In this document: positions 1-10,068 of the stretch, in pieces
Layout of the letters: each line of letters begins with the position of its first letter
How positions within the stretch are numbered: position 1 is the first letter of the stretch
Source: Cohnella thermotolerans DSM 17683
GTDB taxonomy: Bacteria; Bacillota; Bacilli; Paenibacillales; Paenibacillaceae
DNA: 47,607 nucleotides
NCBI RefSeq assembly: GCF_000429825.1
Contig: NZ_AUCP01000053.1
Location: 1-47,607 of the forward strand
Direction: 5' to 3'
Program-made: the position numbers and the translations under genes
The notes under the pieces: model-generated
The model's input: the letters and a program-made list of their open reading frames with translations, nothing else
Told to the model about the DNA's origin: nothing
Databases searched by the model: none

Positions 1-171
1 CACGACACTGTATTTGCGAAGTACTTCAGTCTCAAAGCGGCGGAACCGGCCAAGTATGCCGAAAAACGTGCCCTTGCGCTTACAGCTCGTAAATTGGTGC
101 GGTTGGTCGATTATCTGCTGCGAACCAACCGACTTTACGAACCCAGAGAGGTGATCCGACAAAACGCATGA
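1..171 (+). CDS. IS110-family transposase, C-terminal end (partial)
   Basis: An open frame enters from the window edge and stops at TGA 169-171, giving 56 residues. The stretch FAKYFSLKAAEP followed by a basic helix (RALALTARKLVRLVDYLL) and RTNRLYEP resembles the C-terminal tail of IS110-family transposases, which are DEDD-type recombinases guided by a bridge RNA. The catalytic residues and the rest of the element lie outside the window. The following 185 bases hold no gene that I can support. Family recognition is from memory of the tail pattern only. Confidence 0.65.
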   Translation, partial: HDTVFAKYFSLKAAEPAKYAEKRALALTARKLVRLVDYLLRTNRLYEPREVIRQNA

Positions 172-356
172 CATAGGCCCTTTCATCTAACCGCCTATTT
201 CCTTGATATTTAGGAAATATCTGAAAAATCTAGGTAGGGCGGGTTTAGTTTGGGTTTGCCTTTTTCCGGGTCACCCCCTGAAAAGAGTGCGGTTCATTCA
301 AAATCATTGAATTTAAGGACTTGACATCGTACCGCTGCTCTAATTGTCGCACAGCC

Positions 357-893
357 TTAGAATGGACTCACGAATTGGTTGAATGCCGGCAAATGCCGGT
401 CTCTCTCCGACACGATTGGATCGGCCAAGGGCCAAGGAATGTCCAAAGAATCCCAGTGGATGCCGCTGTCGTGTTCAGGCGAATGTACGGATGTGACGTT
501 GTAAACCAGCGTCGCCGTATCGCTGAGTACCTGGAAGCCGTGCGCAATGCCGGATGGAAGATAAATCATATTGGCTTCATCCGAGGATAAGCGAAGCATC
601 TGATACCGCCCATACGTCGGCGATTGCCGGCGCAGATCGACGAACACGTCGGCAACTTCGCCGTGCAGGCAATAGACGAGCTTTGCATGATCACAAGGAG
701 GGATCTGAAAATGCAGCCCTCTCAATACGTTCTTGCTCGAACAGGAGTAATACTGTTCTTTGTAATCGACTGCAAGACCGTAATGTTCGAACAGGTCTTT
801 GTGGAACGTTTTGACGAATATTCCCCTGCAGTCCGAGAATCGCTTGGGCACAAGCTCGAAGCATCCCGGCAAGTCAAGCTCGCGAATATCCAA
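357..893 (-). CDS. RmlC/RfbC-like NDP-4-keto-6-deoxyhexose epimerase
   Basis: A 178-residue cupin-fold protein of the dTDP-4-dehydrorhamnose 3,5-epimerase family. The family signature VLRGLHFQIPP with the catalytic-type His is near residue 60, VFVDLRRQSPTYG follows, then YLPSGIAHGFQVLSD and the C-terminal DSGIHWDSLDIPWP. These enzymes epimerise a 4-keto-6-deoxysugar nucleotide. It is the last of three genes after rfbF and rfbG, 9 bases past the rfbG stop, and no rmlA/B/D genes are present. The substrate is therefore more likely CDP-4-keto-6-deoxyglucose than the dTDP sugar; this is inference from context. Confidence 0.85.
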   Translation of the reverse strand: MDIRELDLPGCFELVPKRFSDCRGIFVKTFHKDLFEHYGLAVDYKEQYYSCSSKNVLRGLHFQIPPCDHAKLVYCLHGEVADVFVDLRRQSPTYGRYQMLRLSSDEANMIYLPSGIAHGFQVLSDTATLVYNVTSVHSPEHDSGIHWDSLDIPWPLADPIVSERDRHLPAFNQFVSPF

Positions 894-902
894 TGCCGCA
901 CC

Positions 903-1976
903 TCACGAATCTGCTCTGAATCGTTCAATCTGCTGGATGCACAGTTCCCGCGCAGGACGCTTCTCTTCAAACCCTTTGTACCATTCCACGATTCGATCCA
1001 GAGCCTGTCCCAGCTGCCAACGGGGACGCCAGCCCAATTCCGCCTTGGCCTTACTGCAATCCAGCTTCAAATAATGAGCTTCGTGCGGATGATCGCCTTC
1101 GTCGATCCGATAAGCGGCGTGCCCTCCCCACTTCTCGATCAGCCTGCGCGCGATCCATTCGACCGGCCGGGCATCCCGGTCGTCAGGACCGAAGTTCCAG
1201 GCACCGCCGAACGCGGTTCCGCTTTTATACAAGCGCCGCGCCAGCAGAAGATAGCCGCTCAGGGGCTCCAGTACATGCTGCCACGGCCGAATGGCATGAG
1301 GGTTGCGAATGCGAATGACGCGATCGTTCATTAACGCTTCGATGCAGTCGGGAACGAGGCGGTCCTTGGCCCAATCGCCGCCCCCGATCACGTTGCCCGC
1401 TCTCGCCGTGGCAATCGCCACGCCATGACTCGAGAACCGGTCCGGATGGAAGAAGGAGCTTCGATATGCATTCGTGACGAGCTCCGAACAGGCCTTGCTG
1501 CTGGAATACGGATCGTATCCGCCCAAGGTGTCGTTCTCCCGGTAGCCGTAATGCCACTCCCTGTTGTCGTAGCATTTGTCCGTCGTTACATTGACGACCG
1601 CCCGGCATCGCGAGCACCCTCTTACGGCTTCAAACAAATTGACCGTTCCCATGACGTTGATCGAATACGTGCCCGCCGGATCGAGATACGATTCTCGAAC
1701 GAGCGGCTGCGCGGCCATGTGGATGACAATATCGGGGTTGAAGGCCGTCATCGCCTCCTTTAGACGCTCTCCGTCCCTAACGTCGCCGAGCACGGTATCC
1801 GTGACTTGGTCCAGCCCGGCCAAATCGAACAAACTTGGAGAGGTTGGCGGCTTCAACGAATAGCCTCTAACTTCAGCTCCCGCCATGTGCAGCCACAGCG
1901 TGAGCCAGCTACCTTTAAAGCCTGTATGGCCGGTCAGGAATACGCGCTTCCCTGTCCAGAAATCCGCGTCAATCAT
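903..1976 (-). CDS. rfbG: CDP-glucose 4,6-dehydratase
   Basis: A 357-residue extended SDR enzyme converting CDP-glucose to CDP-4-keto-6-deoxyglucose with bound NAD. The Rossmann motif GHTGFKGSW is near residue 15, [12 protein letters not shown] follows, and the catalytic YxxxK pair lies in [31 protein letters not shown] is typical of RfbG. The frame stays open for a further 95 codons upstream, but ATG 1976 is chosen because it begins the conserved N-terminus MIDADFW and overlaps the rfbF stop by 8 bases, which suggests translational coupling. Length matches the family. Confidence 0.93.
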   Translation of the reverse strand: MIDADFWTGKRVFLTGHTGFKGSWLTLWLHMAGAEVRGYSLKPPTSPSLFDLAGLDQVTDTVLGDVRDGERLKEAMTAFNPDIVIHMAAQPLVRESYLDPAGTYSINVMGTVNLFEAVRGCSRCRAVVNVTTDKCYDNREWHYGYRENDTLGGYDPYSSSKACSELVTNAYRSSFFHPDRFSSHGVAIATARAGNVIGGGDWAKDRLVPDCIEALMNDRVIRIRNPHAIRPWQHVLEPLSGYLLLARRLYKSGTAFGGAWNFGPDDRDARPVEWIARRLIEKWGGHAAYRIDEGDHPHEAHYLKLDCSKAKAELGWRPRWQLGQALDRIVEWYKGFEEKRPARELCIQQIERFRADS

Positions 1977-2757
1977 GCGAATCGCCCCACGTCTTCCAGG
2001 GTGCTTTGCCTTCCGCCCACAGCTGTTCGAGGTAGTTCTTGTCCCGCAACGTATCCATCGGCTGCCAAAACCCGTTATGCTTGAACGCGACGAGTTCTCC
2101 GTCCCGCGCCAATCTTTCCAACGGCTCACGCTCCAGCATCGTATGGTCGCCATCGATATAATCGAGAACTTCGGGCTGCATGACGAAAAATCCAGCATTG
2201 ATCCATGCGCCGTCGCCTTTCGGCTTCTCCTGGAATCCCCGAACGACATTGCTGTCTTCAAAGTCTAACGCTCCGAATCGTCCCGTCGGCTGAATCGCGG
2301 TGACCGTAGCCAGCTTGCGGTGCCGCTTGTGATAGTCGATCAATTCCCGAATATTAACGTTGGACACGCCGTCGCCATAGGTCAGCATGAAAGGTTCGTC
2401 CCCGATATATGACCGAACTCTCTTCACCCTTCCACCGGTCATCGTGTCCAAACCGGTATTAACGAGCGTAACCTTCCACGGCTCGACCCTATGATTGTGA
2501 ATGATCTTCTGATTGTGATTGCTAAAATCGTAAGTGACGTCCGATTCGTGAAGGAAATAGTGGTCGAAGTATTCTTTAATATAGTAGCCTTTGTACCCCA
2601 AGCAAATAATAAAGTCGTTAAACCCGTATTGAGAGTAAATCTTCATGATGTGCCAGAGAATCGGCCTACCGCCGATCTCGATCATCGGTTTAGGTCTTAA
2701 GTGTGACTCTTCACTAATTCGCGTGCCGTATCCGCCGGCCAGGATGATGACCTTCAT
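1969..2757 (-). CDS. rfbF: Glucose-1-phosphate cytidylyltransferase
   Basis: A 262-residue nucleotidyltransferase making CDP-glucose from CTP and glucose 1-phosphate, the first step of the CDP-deoxysugar route completed by the next two genes. The N-terminus [21 protein letters not shown] is the pyrophosphorylase signature with substrate-binding Arg and Lys, followed by [31 protein letters not shown] carries the metal-binding Asp. Length and motifs match RfbF. It overlaps its upstream neighbour by 4 bases (ATGA type) and rfbG downstream, so the minus-strand genes probably form one operon. Confidence 0.94.
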   Translation of the reverse strand: MKVIILAGGYGTRISEESHLRPKPMIEIGGRPILWHIMKIYSQYGFNDFIICLGYKGYYIKEYFDHYFLHESDVTYDFSNHNQKIIHNHRVEPWKVTLVNTGLDTMTGGRVKRVRSYIGDEPFMLTYGDGVSNVNIRELIDYHKRHRKLATVTAIQPTGRFGALDFEDSNVVRGFQEKPKGDGAWINAGFFVMQPEVLDYIDGDHTMLEREPLERLARDGELVAFKHNGFWQPMDTLRDKNYLEQLWAEGKAPWKTWGDSHD

Positions 2758-4022
2758 ACGTTAGCTCCTTCGGCCTCAATATCACGCAGAACCTCTTCCG
2801 TCAAAGCGGCAACGTGCTCGCTCTTGTTCGCAATTCGCTCCAAGTATTGCAGACTGAGCCGGGATTCCCCGAATTGTCGAAGGACATAGCCCAGGTTGTA
2901 TAGCGTGTCCTCATGCTTGTCGTCTAGTCGGAATGCGGCCATTAGGTAAGGAAGAACGCGATCGAACGCTTCATTGTAATAGAAGCCCGCAGCGATGCTA
3001 TTTAACAATTCGACTTGATTGCCGTCGTAGAATTCGACGGCTTGCATGATCTCCTCGTCAGTCAGCGACAAGATACGCCCCGTTAGACTCTGGACATTGT
3101 CCGGCGTCAGATCGGCGAAAATCGCCAGCGTCTCAGCCAGCTGCTCATAGTCAGGCAGGCTACAGTCCGCAACGGCAATCCGACTATGATCGCCTTGTTC
3201 ATAATCCAGAAGATTTTGCAGCGTCGGATAGTAGTATTCCAGAATGCTTCTGCGATCCCGAGGATGGCGGTTGCCCTTCAGAACGAGAGAAGCGACGCTC
3301 TCCGCGGTTAGCGGCTCGCTCGACTCTTTGGGGACAAACTTATAGGCCGCGATGCTCCCTCTAGTCACCTGAAACAATTGAAGCAGTCTGGAAGATTCGT
3401 TGTGAGCCGTCTGCATTCCCTGCGAATAAATCTCCCCGCCCCCTACGGGTCGAGTATGCTTAACGGGCGTAGCGTCCAGCACCGCAATGCCTTCGCTCGG
3501 ATACCCAAGCACTTTCGGCCAGATGAAGTCAAGGCCCCATCCGGTCCGTCCAAGGTTGAAGGTGGCGTGGCACTTCATCAAGGCCTCTCGCGAGAAGATC
3601 GGCGCCATGACCTCGACGAAATCGACATATCGCAGCGTCGCGTAACGGTTCTGAAGCGTCACATGATGAGAGACATAGGAATCTTCCGTCAACGCCGGCT
3701 GCGCCAACATTAAACGGCAACTAGAGAACAGCTCGAACATGTCGTGGATCGTACGGGTGTCCGCCAGAAGGTCGTCGTCCGGGAACCACACCGCCCGATA
3801 ATGTTCGAACAGTTGCGGATGGTCCCTGATCAATCTGTACATGACGGGCCATTTGTAGCTCTTATGCTGGAAATAGAAGTCGGCATCCTCTCGATACTTG
3901 CCTTCTTCATCGCCGTAATAATCGATCAGCAAGTCGAAGTTCTTGAATTCCTTGTCCCGGATCCATTCTCTGTGCAGCGAGGAATCCCCAGCCCTGCAGA
4001 CTACCAAGTAGAGATTGGCCAT
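2754..4022 (-). CDS. DUF707-family putative glycosyltransferase with C-terminal TPR-like region
   Basis: A 422-residue protein. Residues 1-200 resemble the DUF707 family, GT-A-like proteins: [13 protein letters not shown], the aromatic [10 protein letters not shown] segment, and [11 protein letters not shown] with a DDD triad where GT-A enzymes hold metal. [16 protein letters not shown] and [11 protein letters not shown] are also typical. The last 100 residues are helical repeats ([38 protein letters not shown]) like TPRs. The gene sits between the CDP-sugar genes and a glycerophosphotransferase-like gene, so a role in building or transferring the same glycan is likely. The acceptor is unknown. 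No signal peptide, so cytosolic. Confidence 0.7.
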   Translation of the reverse strand: MANLYLVVCRAGDSSLHREWIRDKEFKNFDLLIDYYGDEEGKYREDADFYFQHKSYKWPVMYRLIRDHPQLFEHYRAVWFPDDDLLADTRTIHDMFELFSSCRLMLAQPALTEDSYVSHHVTLQNRYATLRYVDFVEVMAPIFSREALMKCHATFNLGRTGWGLDFIWPKVLGYPSEGIAVLDATPVKHTRPVGGGEIYSQGMQTAHNESSRLLQLFQVTRGSIAAYKFVPKESSEPLTAESVASLVLKGNRHPRDRRSILEYYYPTLQNLLDYEQGDHSRIAVADCSLPDYEQLAETLAIFADLTPDNVQSLTGRILSLTDEEIMQAVEFYDGNQVELLNSIAAGFYYNEAFDRVLPYLMAAFRLDDKHEDTLYNLGYVLRQFGESRLSLQYLERIANKSEHVAALTEEVLRDIEAEGANV

Positions 4023-4059
4023 GTCTACCCTCCTTTGTCCTGTGCGAAGTCGATGAAGC

Positions 4060-6591
4060 CTAGTTCAAATGTCCGGCAACATATTCCCATATTTTCCGCC
4101 CGCTGGTGCCGTCCGCGTGTACGAAGCATGCGCGCGCTTGTTCGCGCTGACGCTCTGCCCATGCGCCGAGGTCCCCCTTACACACCATGTCGACGAACTG
4201 GCTCAACGGAAGAGCCGGATGGCTGAAGGTGCTTCTTAAATCCACGCTGTCTTCGGGCGGATTGGGGAAGCAGTCCGACAGAATCGTCTTCTCGTCCTCA
4301 ATTCTGGAGATTCGAACCGGCACACGCCGAACCTCCCCGCTTCGGCGGTGGATTCCCAGCAAGTCCGGAGCGGTGACAGGACAGAACCATATCCACTCTC
4401 CGTCAAGGATTGCTGCCGAGAACAAGGCATGATCCGCTTCGAGCCCGCGATTGCGCTCCAACGTATCAAATCGATAGCGGTCGTTAATCATCGCCCACTC
4501 GGACTTCTCCAGTCTCGTGCAGACGGCCGACACTTCTCCGGTCTCCACGGCAATCTTCACAATCATGTTCGCGTCATGCGGCACCAGCCATACGTATTCG
4601 CCGTCGAATGCGGCTCCGCAGAACGGCTGATCTCCCCCCGCGAATCCTTCCGGCCAATCGCAATGCATCCGTGTCTCCTTCGTATACGGATTCCATTGCG
4701 CAATGGCGGTATCCAGCACGAGCCATAGCGCCGCGCCATCGGTCACGATGGCCCGAATCGGCTCTCGGAGGAAGTTCGGCTTGTGCGCCTTCATGTCCCC
4801 GGTGGCGAGGTTCATCTGAACGATCGTCTGCCTCTCCGGCAAGGCGATCCACAGTTCGTTATGGAAGACGACTCCGTCCGCGCACATCGAATGTCCGCCT
4901 TGGCTGAAGTTGGCCAGCTTGAACTTATACGCCTTCATCTCCCCGGTCTCCAAGTCGAGTCGAACGATTCGATCGTATTGGGCGGGAAGCAGCCATGCGT
5001 GCCGGCCGTGCTGCACGGCAACGGCAAAGCGCCTCTCCACCTGACTGCGGTTCGAAGGGAGGGGATGCTCGCTTATCTCGCCCGTTTGACGATTGTACTT
5101 CATCACAGCGGCAGCCCGGTCGGGAATGAGCCATACGTTGTCGCCATAGACGCACGACAGTGCGAAGAGTCGGGCATATACGTACCGGTCGGCGGGGAAT
5201 CCGGGCGCTTCCGTTATTTGTTCCGTGCCGAGATCCAGTGCGAATAAGCGTCCCCGGTTCAGAGCCGGGAACAGCAATACGCCGTCATGTATCGTCCCCG
5301 GACCTACGGCGAGCGGAATGTACGGCTCGTCACGGTAATCCAGCCATGCTGGACCGGCTCCTAGGTCATTCAGGCAAGCCATGACGTTAGGATATAGCTT
5401 CAGTATCGGCTTCCCCGTCACGACGTACGGAATGAGAACCGAACTGTAGTCCCCGATGTAGGCGTCGGAGTGAAGGATCGCCCCGTGCATTTCTTCAGAT
5501 TCGTCGTAGACCGCATTGGGGATACGCTTAAACTCTTCTACGAGCGACAGATAGGATTCGAGCAGGTGAGGCCGCGTCGACTTCAGCGTCTGGACGCTAA
5601 GCGGATGCGGACGCCAGATGACGGCGAGATCCGGCCGTCCGGCAAAGAAGCGGAACACCTCCTGCATATCCTTAACGACATCATCGTCCCCCAGTAAGCG
5701 ACTTAGCGTCGAATTGTAGAAAAAGACGGTTCTCCCTTGCAACGCTTCTTCCCATTCCGGCGGCATCGAGGCTCCCGCTTGCATCTTGGCGTGCAAGTAA
5801 TCCAGCTTGGGCGACCCTAGCGCGACGACGCGATTCGGATCCAGCTCCTCGTTCGCCAAATATTCCCGGCGGATAAATTCGGATTCGACAAAGATCCTCC
5901 AAGAATTGGAGGCTGAGGGCAGCCGCGGCAGCGAAGGATTGAGTCTGCCCAGCGACATGAAATAAGGGATGTAAACCAACTTGTCCGTATATTGAATCAA
6001 GTTGGAACTGAAATAGCGCGGGTGAACCCTCGTCACCCGGTTATAGGCGTCATATGGATTATGGATGAAGATGACATCGGGACGGTGCAGCCCAAGGTCA
6101 TAGTCGTTATAATGGGTAATCTCAACATAGGACGGGAACCGATCCCCATCGTACTCGTCCGTCAAAGACTCCAGTTGAGGACCGAGGCTTTGATAGGGAA
6201 TCGGGACCGTTCGGACGACGCATCTGGGGTCGGCCTTGGCAGCCCGCCACACGCTGTCCAATGCGTCCCACATCTCCGCCTTGTAGGGCATAAACACAAT
6301 CTCGTATTGCACTTGCACATGCTCTTGAATCCACTTGGACAGCAAATCGGCCGTTCGGCAAGCGGCTTCGAATTGTCCGCTTCTGATGTCGTCTTCGCAA
6401 GCCTCGCACAATAATTCGGCATAGTGTCTGTTCTCCTCGTCTTTCAACGCCGAAGCGATCTGCGATACGCAAACTAGGCAGTCGTCTTGCAGAAAATTCG
6501 CCCCTGCTGCCGCCGGCGTGCCGAGAAATTGAAGGGCTTCCTTTAATGTGTCCGTTAATTCTAATAGTTGCAGCTTTCGTTGAAGTCGCAA
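4060..6591 (-). CDS. CDP-glycerol glycerophosphotransferase-like protein with inserted beta-propeller
   Basis: An 843-residue cytosolic protein. Residues about 95-405 resemble TagB/TagF-type GT-B transferases: FVESEFIRREYL, GSPKLDYL, VIWRPHPLSVQTL, and GDYSSVLIPYVVTGKPILKLY, where RPHP and DYSSV match the nucleotide-binding and catalytic region. Residues about 430-745 are repeats of 45-60 residues with patterns such as VWLIP, AWLLP, LWIAL, VWLVP and WIWFCP, the look of a Kelch/NHL-type beta-propeller. The last 60 residues return to a transferase-like tail, LSQFVDMV and HADGTSGRKIWEYV. The propeller thus appears inserted within the enzyme. It probably transfers a phosphoglycerol-like or CDP-linked unit to a surface glycan; the substrate is not known. 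Confidence 0.75.
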   Translation of the reverse strand: MRLQRKLQLLELTDTLKEALQFLGTPAAAGANFLQDDCLVCVSQIASALKDEENRHYAELLCEACEDDIRSGQFEAACRTADLLSKWIQEHVQVQYEIVFMPYKAEMWDALDSVWRAAKADPRCVVRTVPIPYQSLGPQLESLTDEYDGDRFPSYVEITHYNDYDLGLHRPDVIFIHNPYDAYNRVTRVHPRYFSSNLIQYTDKLVYIPYFMSLGRLNPSLPRLPSASNSWRIFVESEFIRREYLANEELDPNRVVALGSPKLDYLHAKMQAGASMPPEWEEALQGRTVFFYNSTLSRLLGDDDVVKDMQEVFRFFAGRPDLAVIWRPHPLSVQTLKSTRPHLLESYLSLVEEFKRIPNAVYDESEEMHGAILHSDAYIGDYSSVLIPYVVTGKPILKLYPNVMACLNDLGAGPAWLDYRDEPYIPLAVGPGTIHDGVLLFPALNRGRLFALDLGTEQITEAPGFPADRYVYARLFALSCVYGDNVWLIPDRAAAVMKYNRQTGEISEHPLPSNRSQVERRFAVAVQHGRHAWLLPAQYDRIVRLDLETGEMKAYKFKLANFSQGGHSMCADGVVFHNELWIALPERQTIVQMNLATGDMKAHKPNFLREPIRAIVTDGAALWLVLDTAIAQWNPYTKETRMHCDWPEGFAGGDQPFCGAAFDGEYVWLVPHDANMIVKIAVETGEVSAVCTRLEKSEWAMINDRYRFDTLERNRGLEADHALFSAAILDGEWIWFCPVTAPDLLGIHRRSGEVRRVPVRISRIEDEKTILSDCFPNPPEDSVDLRSTFSHPALPLSQFVDMVCKGDLGAWAERQREQARACFVHADGTSGRKIWEYVAGHLN

Positions 6592-6764
6592 AGAAATGCC
6601 CCCTTCCCTCTAATCAATGGGTCACTAATTATTTCGACAAATCCCCCGATTTTTTGCATAGCAAATTATGACAAATCTTATTTAAACTAATGATTTGTAC
6701 AAGCGATTTCGATATAAGAAGTAGAGTGTCGACTTGTGTCAAGTTTGATCAAGGAGGGCTGCGC
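6592..6764. promoter_or_regulatory. Divergent intergenic region between the two glycan operons
   Basis: This AT-rich 173-bp spacer separates the oppositely oriented glycan gene sets, so it should hold promoters for both. I see no convincing pair of -35 and -10 boxes in either direction. The rightward gene has a clear AGGAGG site at 6752-6757, seven bases before its TTG start. Confidence 0.35.
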
Positions 6765-8312
6765 TTGAACCTGCTACGGCTACATGACTGTGCGCGCTCT
6801 GAAGAAGATCAAGCAATAGTGGCCCGATTGCAATCCATGTTCGGTCAATGGAACAGCTTCGCTTTCCCGGAAGTCCTTCAAGCCTATCGCGATTTCGACT
6901 TTCTGCTGAAGCGCAGCTTTCTGACGTTTTGCCGGACGATGCCGGCGGAGCAGGCTTACCGCAGTCTCCACGAGATATGGATTGGCGCGACCCAAGACCT
7001 GCTTGGCTTCTATGCCGAACGCCGTCTCCTGAACATGGCGCGCGATTTCGAAAGGCTAAGAGACCTGATAGAGCTTAGCTTTTTCTTCGAGAGCCGATTG
7101 CTGAATAGAAGTGCCTCGTCCGCTTCCCCTGCTCCGGCCATCAGCGTCATCTTGCCTGTCTATCGCGCGCAACAATTTCTGTGGGAAGCGCTACGCTCCC
7201 TCTACGAGCAGACGTTCCAGGACTTTGAGATCATCCTCGTCAACGAATGCGGGAATGACGACCCCTTGGAGGAGATTCTCGCCATCTTCGGCGACACGCG
7301 AACCCGGATCGTGCAGAAGACTGCGCGCGCCCGTCTGGGCATGTCTCTGAATCTCGGAATCCGACACGCCCGGGGTGAATTCATCGCGCGCATGGACGCC
7401 GACGACATCGCCCTTCCGGGGCGGTTCGCAGCACAAGCGGATTTCCTTCGCGCGCATCCCGACATCACCTTGTGCGGCACGCAATATCGTTCGTTCGGAA
7501 CGGCCAACAACTGGAGCGATAAGCCGTATCCGTTGACGCATCCGGAAATTCAATGCCGGTCGTTGAAGTATTGCTGTTTTCTCCACCCTACCGTCATGTG
7601 GCGTAGAAGAGAACTGATCGAACACGGGCTCTGGTACAACGAAGAAGTATTGGCAGAGGATACCGACCTGTTCGCGCGAACTGTCTATACGCTGCAGACA
7701 GCCAACCTGCCGGAGACGTTGCTGCTCTACCGCAGAGAGGGGCATAACCTCTCCATTGCGAATCTCAAACACAAAGACGGCAAGCAACGAAGTCTGGCCG
7801 TCGTCCAGAGCATGGAGCTGGAACGAAACAACCTTAAGCGGCTTTATCGAACGCTCAGCGAGGAAGAATTGGACTTGGTTGCGCGCAAAGCCGAAGACGA
7901 TTTCGCCTACGGAGACGCGCTGCGCATCTATCGGCATCGTCTGGGACGTGAAGATCTGTCCGACTTGCTGCCGCCGGACACCAGCGAAGCCATGGGCGCA
8001 CTGTCCGTGAACCTGAACGGGCGCATCCCCGTCATTTGGGGATATGGCTGGAACGGACAAGTGTTGGAATACCTGCTGCAGGAGCAAGGCTACCGCGAGT
8101 ATCGCATCGTCGATCAGCGCCTGCAAGCCCTGAACGGCGCCTTGGATTCCCCTCACGCCATGAAACTGGAACAGTTGGACGGCCGTTCGGACGCCTACTA
8201 TGTCTTGATCTCCATGGACAAGCACTTCCCGGACGTGACCGAACGGCTGGAAAGCTTCGGTTATCGGGAACATAAAGACTATCTCGAATTTTTCCTTAGA
8301 AGGGGGAAGTGA
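6765..8312 (+). CDS. GT2 glycosyltransferase with extra N-terminal and C-terminal domains
   Basis: A 515-residue protein. The frame is open from 6690 but AGGAGG seven bases ahead of TTG 6765 decides the start. After a helical N-terminus, a family 2 GT-A domain begins near residue 120: ISVILPVYRAQQFLWEALRS, then FIARMDADDIALPGRF with the DxD-type metal site, and the later AEDTDLF acid. The last 110 residues (IPVIWGYGWNGQVLEYLL, YRIVDQRLQAL) form a small Rossmann-like nucleotide-binding unit like the N-terminal domain of PglD or the tails of some FkbM/GT fusions. It is first of six tightly packed plus-strand genes. Confidence 0.8.
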   Translation: MNLLRLHDCARSEEDQAIVARLQSMFGQWNSFAFPEVLQAYRDFDFLLKRSFLTFCRTMPAEQAYRSLHEIWIGATQDLLGFYAERRLLNMARDFERLRDLIELSFFFESRLLNRSASSASPAPAISVILPVYRAQQFLWEALRSLYEQTFQDFEIILVNECGNDDPLEEILAIFGDTRTRIVQKTARARLGMSLNLGIRHARGEFIARMDADDIALPGRFAAQADFLRAHPDITLCGTQYRSFGTANNWSDKPYPLTHPEIQCRSLKYCCFLHPTVMWRRRELIEHGLWYNEEVLAEDTDLFARTVYTLQTANLPETLLLYRREGHNLSIANLKHKDGKQRSLAVVQSMELERNNLKRLYRTLSEEELDLVARKAEDDFAYGDALRIYRHRLGREDLSDLLPPDTSEAMGALSVNLNGRIPVIWGYGWNGQVLEYLLQEQGYREYRIVDQRLQALNGALDSPHAMKLEQLDGRSDAYYVLISMDKHFPDVTERLESFGYREHKDYLEFFLRRGK

Positions 8313-8317
8313 CGCCC

Positions 8318-9031
8318 ATGACGAAAGCGATCCTCATGGCGGCGGGACGCGGTACCCGAATCAGCCGGCACATTGACGGCAATTGCAAGTGCACGCTAGA
8401 TATCGGCGGAACAACCTTGATTCGCCACACCGTGCAAATGTTGCTCAAACACGGAATTGAAGTCCACATCGTGGTAGGATATCAGAAAGAGCGGATTAAG
8501 GACGATTTGCAAGGCCTGCCCGTCCATTTCTACGAAAATATGTTCTACTCCGTCACAAACAGCTTATCTTCCCTTTGGTTCGCCCGAGACCAACTGTGCG
8601 GCGGCTCCATTATATTGGGCAACGCCGATGTGTTCTGGGAAGAGAACCTGTTGCCGATCTTGCTGGAGGACGAGCGGGATTGCGTTATGCTCTGCGATTC
8701 CAGCCGGGTGGAGCAGGGAGATTATTTATTTCGGGTCGAAAACGGCGCCGTGCTAGAATACGGCAAAGGCCTCGACAAGAACAAGGCGAATTGCGAATAT
8801 GTCGGGCTCGCCAAAATTCAAGGCCCCTTCATTCAGGAGTGCAAAGCGGAGCTGGTTCATATGATCGAGGCTCAGCGTCATAACGCTTGGTGGGAGCAAA
8901 TTCTGTACAACATGATCCCTGGCCGCAGCATCTGGACAAGCGATATTGCTGGCCGCTTCTGGGCGGAGATCGACTTCATCGAAGACTACCGTCGCATATT
9001 GGAATACAGGGAGAGTAAAGCATGCCGATAA
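8318..9031 (+). CDS. LicC-like sugar/phospho-alcohol nucleotidyltransferase
   Basis: A 237-residue nucleotidyltransferase. The N-terminal motif AILMAAGRGTRISRHIDGNC is of the LicC/AepX cytidylyltransferase kind, followed by CTLDIGGTTLIRHT and IILGNADVFWEE holding the metal-binding Asp. Family members make CDP-choline, CDP-ethanolamine or CDP-aminoethylphosphonate. ATG 8318 is preferred to GTG 8309 because AGGGGG at 8301-8306 lies 11 bases upstream. It overlaps the next gene by 10 bases. With a CDP-glycerol-type transferase in the cluster, a phospho-linked decoration of the glycan is plausible but not shown. Confidence 0.75.
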   Translation: MTKAILMAAGRGTRISRHIDGNCKCTLDIGGTTLIRHTVQMLLKHGIEVHIVVGYQKERIKDDLQGLPVHFYENMFYSVTNSLSSLWFARDQLCGGSIILGNADVFWEENLLPILLEDERDCVMLCDSSRVEQGDYLFRVENGAVLEYGKGLDKNKANCEYVGLAKIQGPFIQECKAELVHMIEAQRHNAWWEQILYNMIPGRSIWTSDIAGRFWAEIDFIEDYRRILEYRESKACR

Positions 9032-10068
9032 GCGATCCCAAGATCAGCATCATCGTTCCGGCCTGGAACGCGGAACCGTATTTGCGGCGCTGCTTGGACT
9101 CCATTGCCGCGCAGACGTTCTCCGACTTCGAAGCGATTGTCGTCGACGGCGGATCGACCGATTGCACCGCGGCGATCGTGCAAGCTTATGCCAGGGAAGA
9201 TGCCCGGTTTCATTACTGCAAGCACGTGTTTGCTCCCCCCGGCGAACAGCGGAACTTCGGAATGGACAGGGCTCGTTCTCCTTATATCGCATTTGCCGAC
9301 TCGGATGACGTTCTGGAGCCGGAGATGCTGGAGATGATGGCAAACGCGGCCCTGTCGGAGGACGCGGACATCGTCGTCTGTGACTTCAACATGGTTTATC
9401 CCGATCGCGTCATCCCCTCCTTCTCCCGGTTGGAAGCGGGAAACTTCGCACTCTCCGACGATCGACTTGCCGAATACTATTACCGGTTCAGCGCAGCTCC
9501 TAAACCGAACAACTATGTATGGTCCCGGTTGTACCGCAGAGAGTTTATTCGGCAGTCCGGAGTACGCTTCACGAACACGATGTACAGCGAAGACCACCTG
9601 TTCAATCTAATGCTACATTGCGCTATGCCCCGCATTACGCACGTCGGACAGGCGTTGTACAATTATATCCAGAGGGACAATTCCGTCGTCCGTCAAAGCG
9701 GCAAACGCCACAATCACGGACAAATCTACTACTCCGTCTTCGACAAGGCCAGACAATATTTGGAGGGCACGGGCGGCAGCTTCGTCACTCCGATTCTGGG
9801 CATCTATGCGTTCACCCGGATTCGGAGCATTCTGTTCTACGGACAATTGGCGGGTCTCCCGGACGACAAGCTGCAGAACTCCGTGATGAGCTTCCTCATG
9901 GGTGACAAAGTCGAGCATTACTTGACGATGTGCGAGAGACACGGCTACCTGGAGGAGTATGGCTGCCTTCATGCCATTCCCGACGAACAGACGCGGCTCT
10001 TCCGGCAGCTTCTGGCCTTGTGTCTTCAGAAGGAACAAATCGCCGTTGGGAAAGGATGGTTTGCATGA
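9022..10068 (+). CDS. Family 2 glycosyltransferase
   Basis: A 348-residue GT-A glycosyltransferase. KISIIVPAWNAEPYLRRCLD is the classic start, EAIVVDGGSTD binds the nucleotide, YIAFADSDDVLEPEML carries the metal site, and YSEDHLFNL supplies the ED motif seen in GT2 enzymes with WcaA-like domains. The C-terminal 130 residues are helical. It overlaps both neighbours by a few bases (10 nt upstream, ATGA downstream), so it is translated as part of the same operon. Donor and acceptor sugars cannot be told from sequence. Confidence 0.87.
   Translation: MPISDPKISIIVPAWNAEPYLRRCLDSIAAQTFSDFEAIVVDGGSTDCTAAIVQAYAREDARFHYCKHVFAPPGEQRNFGMDRARSPYIAFADSDDVLEPEMLEMMANAALSEDADIVVCDFNMVYPDRVIPSFSRLEAGNFALSDDRLAEYYYRFSAAPKPNNYVWSRLYRREFIRQSGVRFTNTMYSEDHLFNLMLHCAMPRITHVGQALYNYIQRDNSVVRQSGKRHNHGQIYYSVFDKARQYLEGTGGSFVTPILGIYAFTRIRSILFYGQLAGLPDDKLQNSVMSFLMGDKVEHYLTMCERHGYLEEYGCLHAIPDEQTRLFRQLLALCLQKEQIAVGKGWFA

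Noticed and set aside
7191..8273. A 360-codon minus-strand frame opposite the first plus-strand glycosyltransferase
   Set aside because: It mirrors a convincing GT2 gene, has no recognisable domain, and is explained by the codon bias of the opposite strand.
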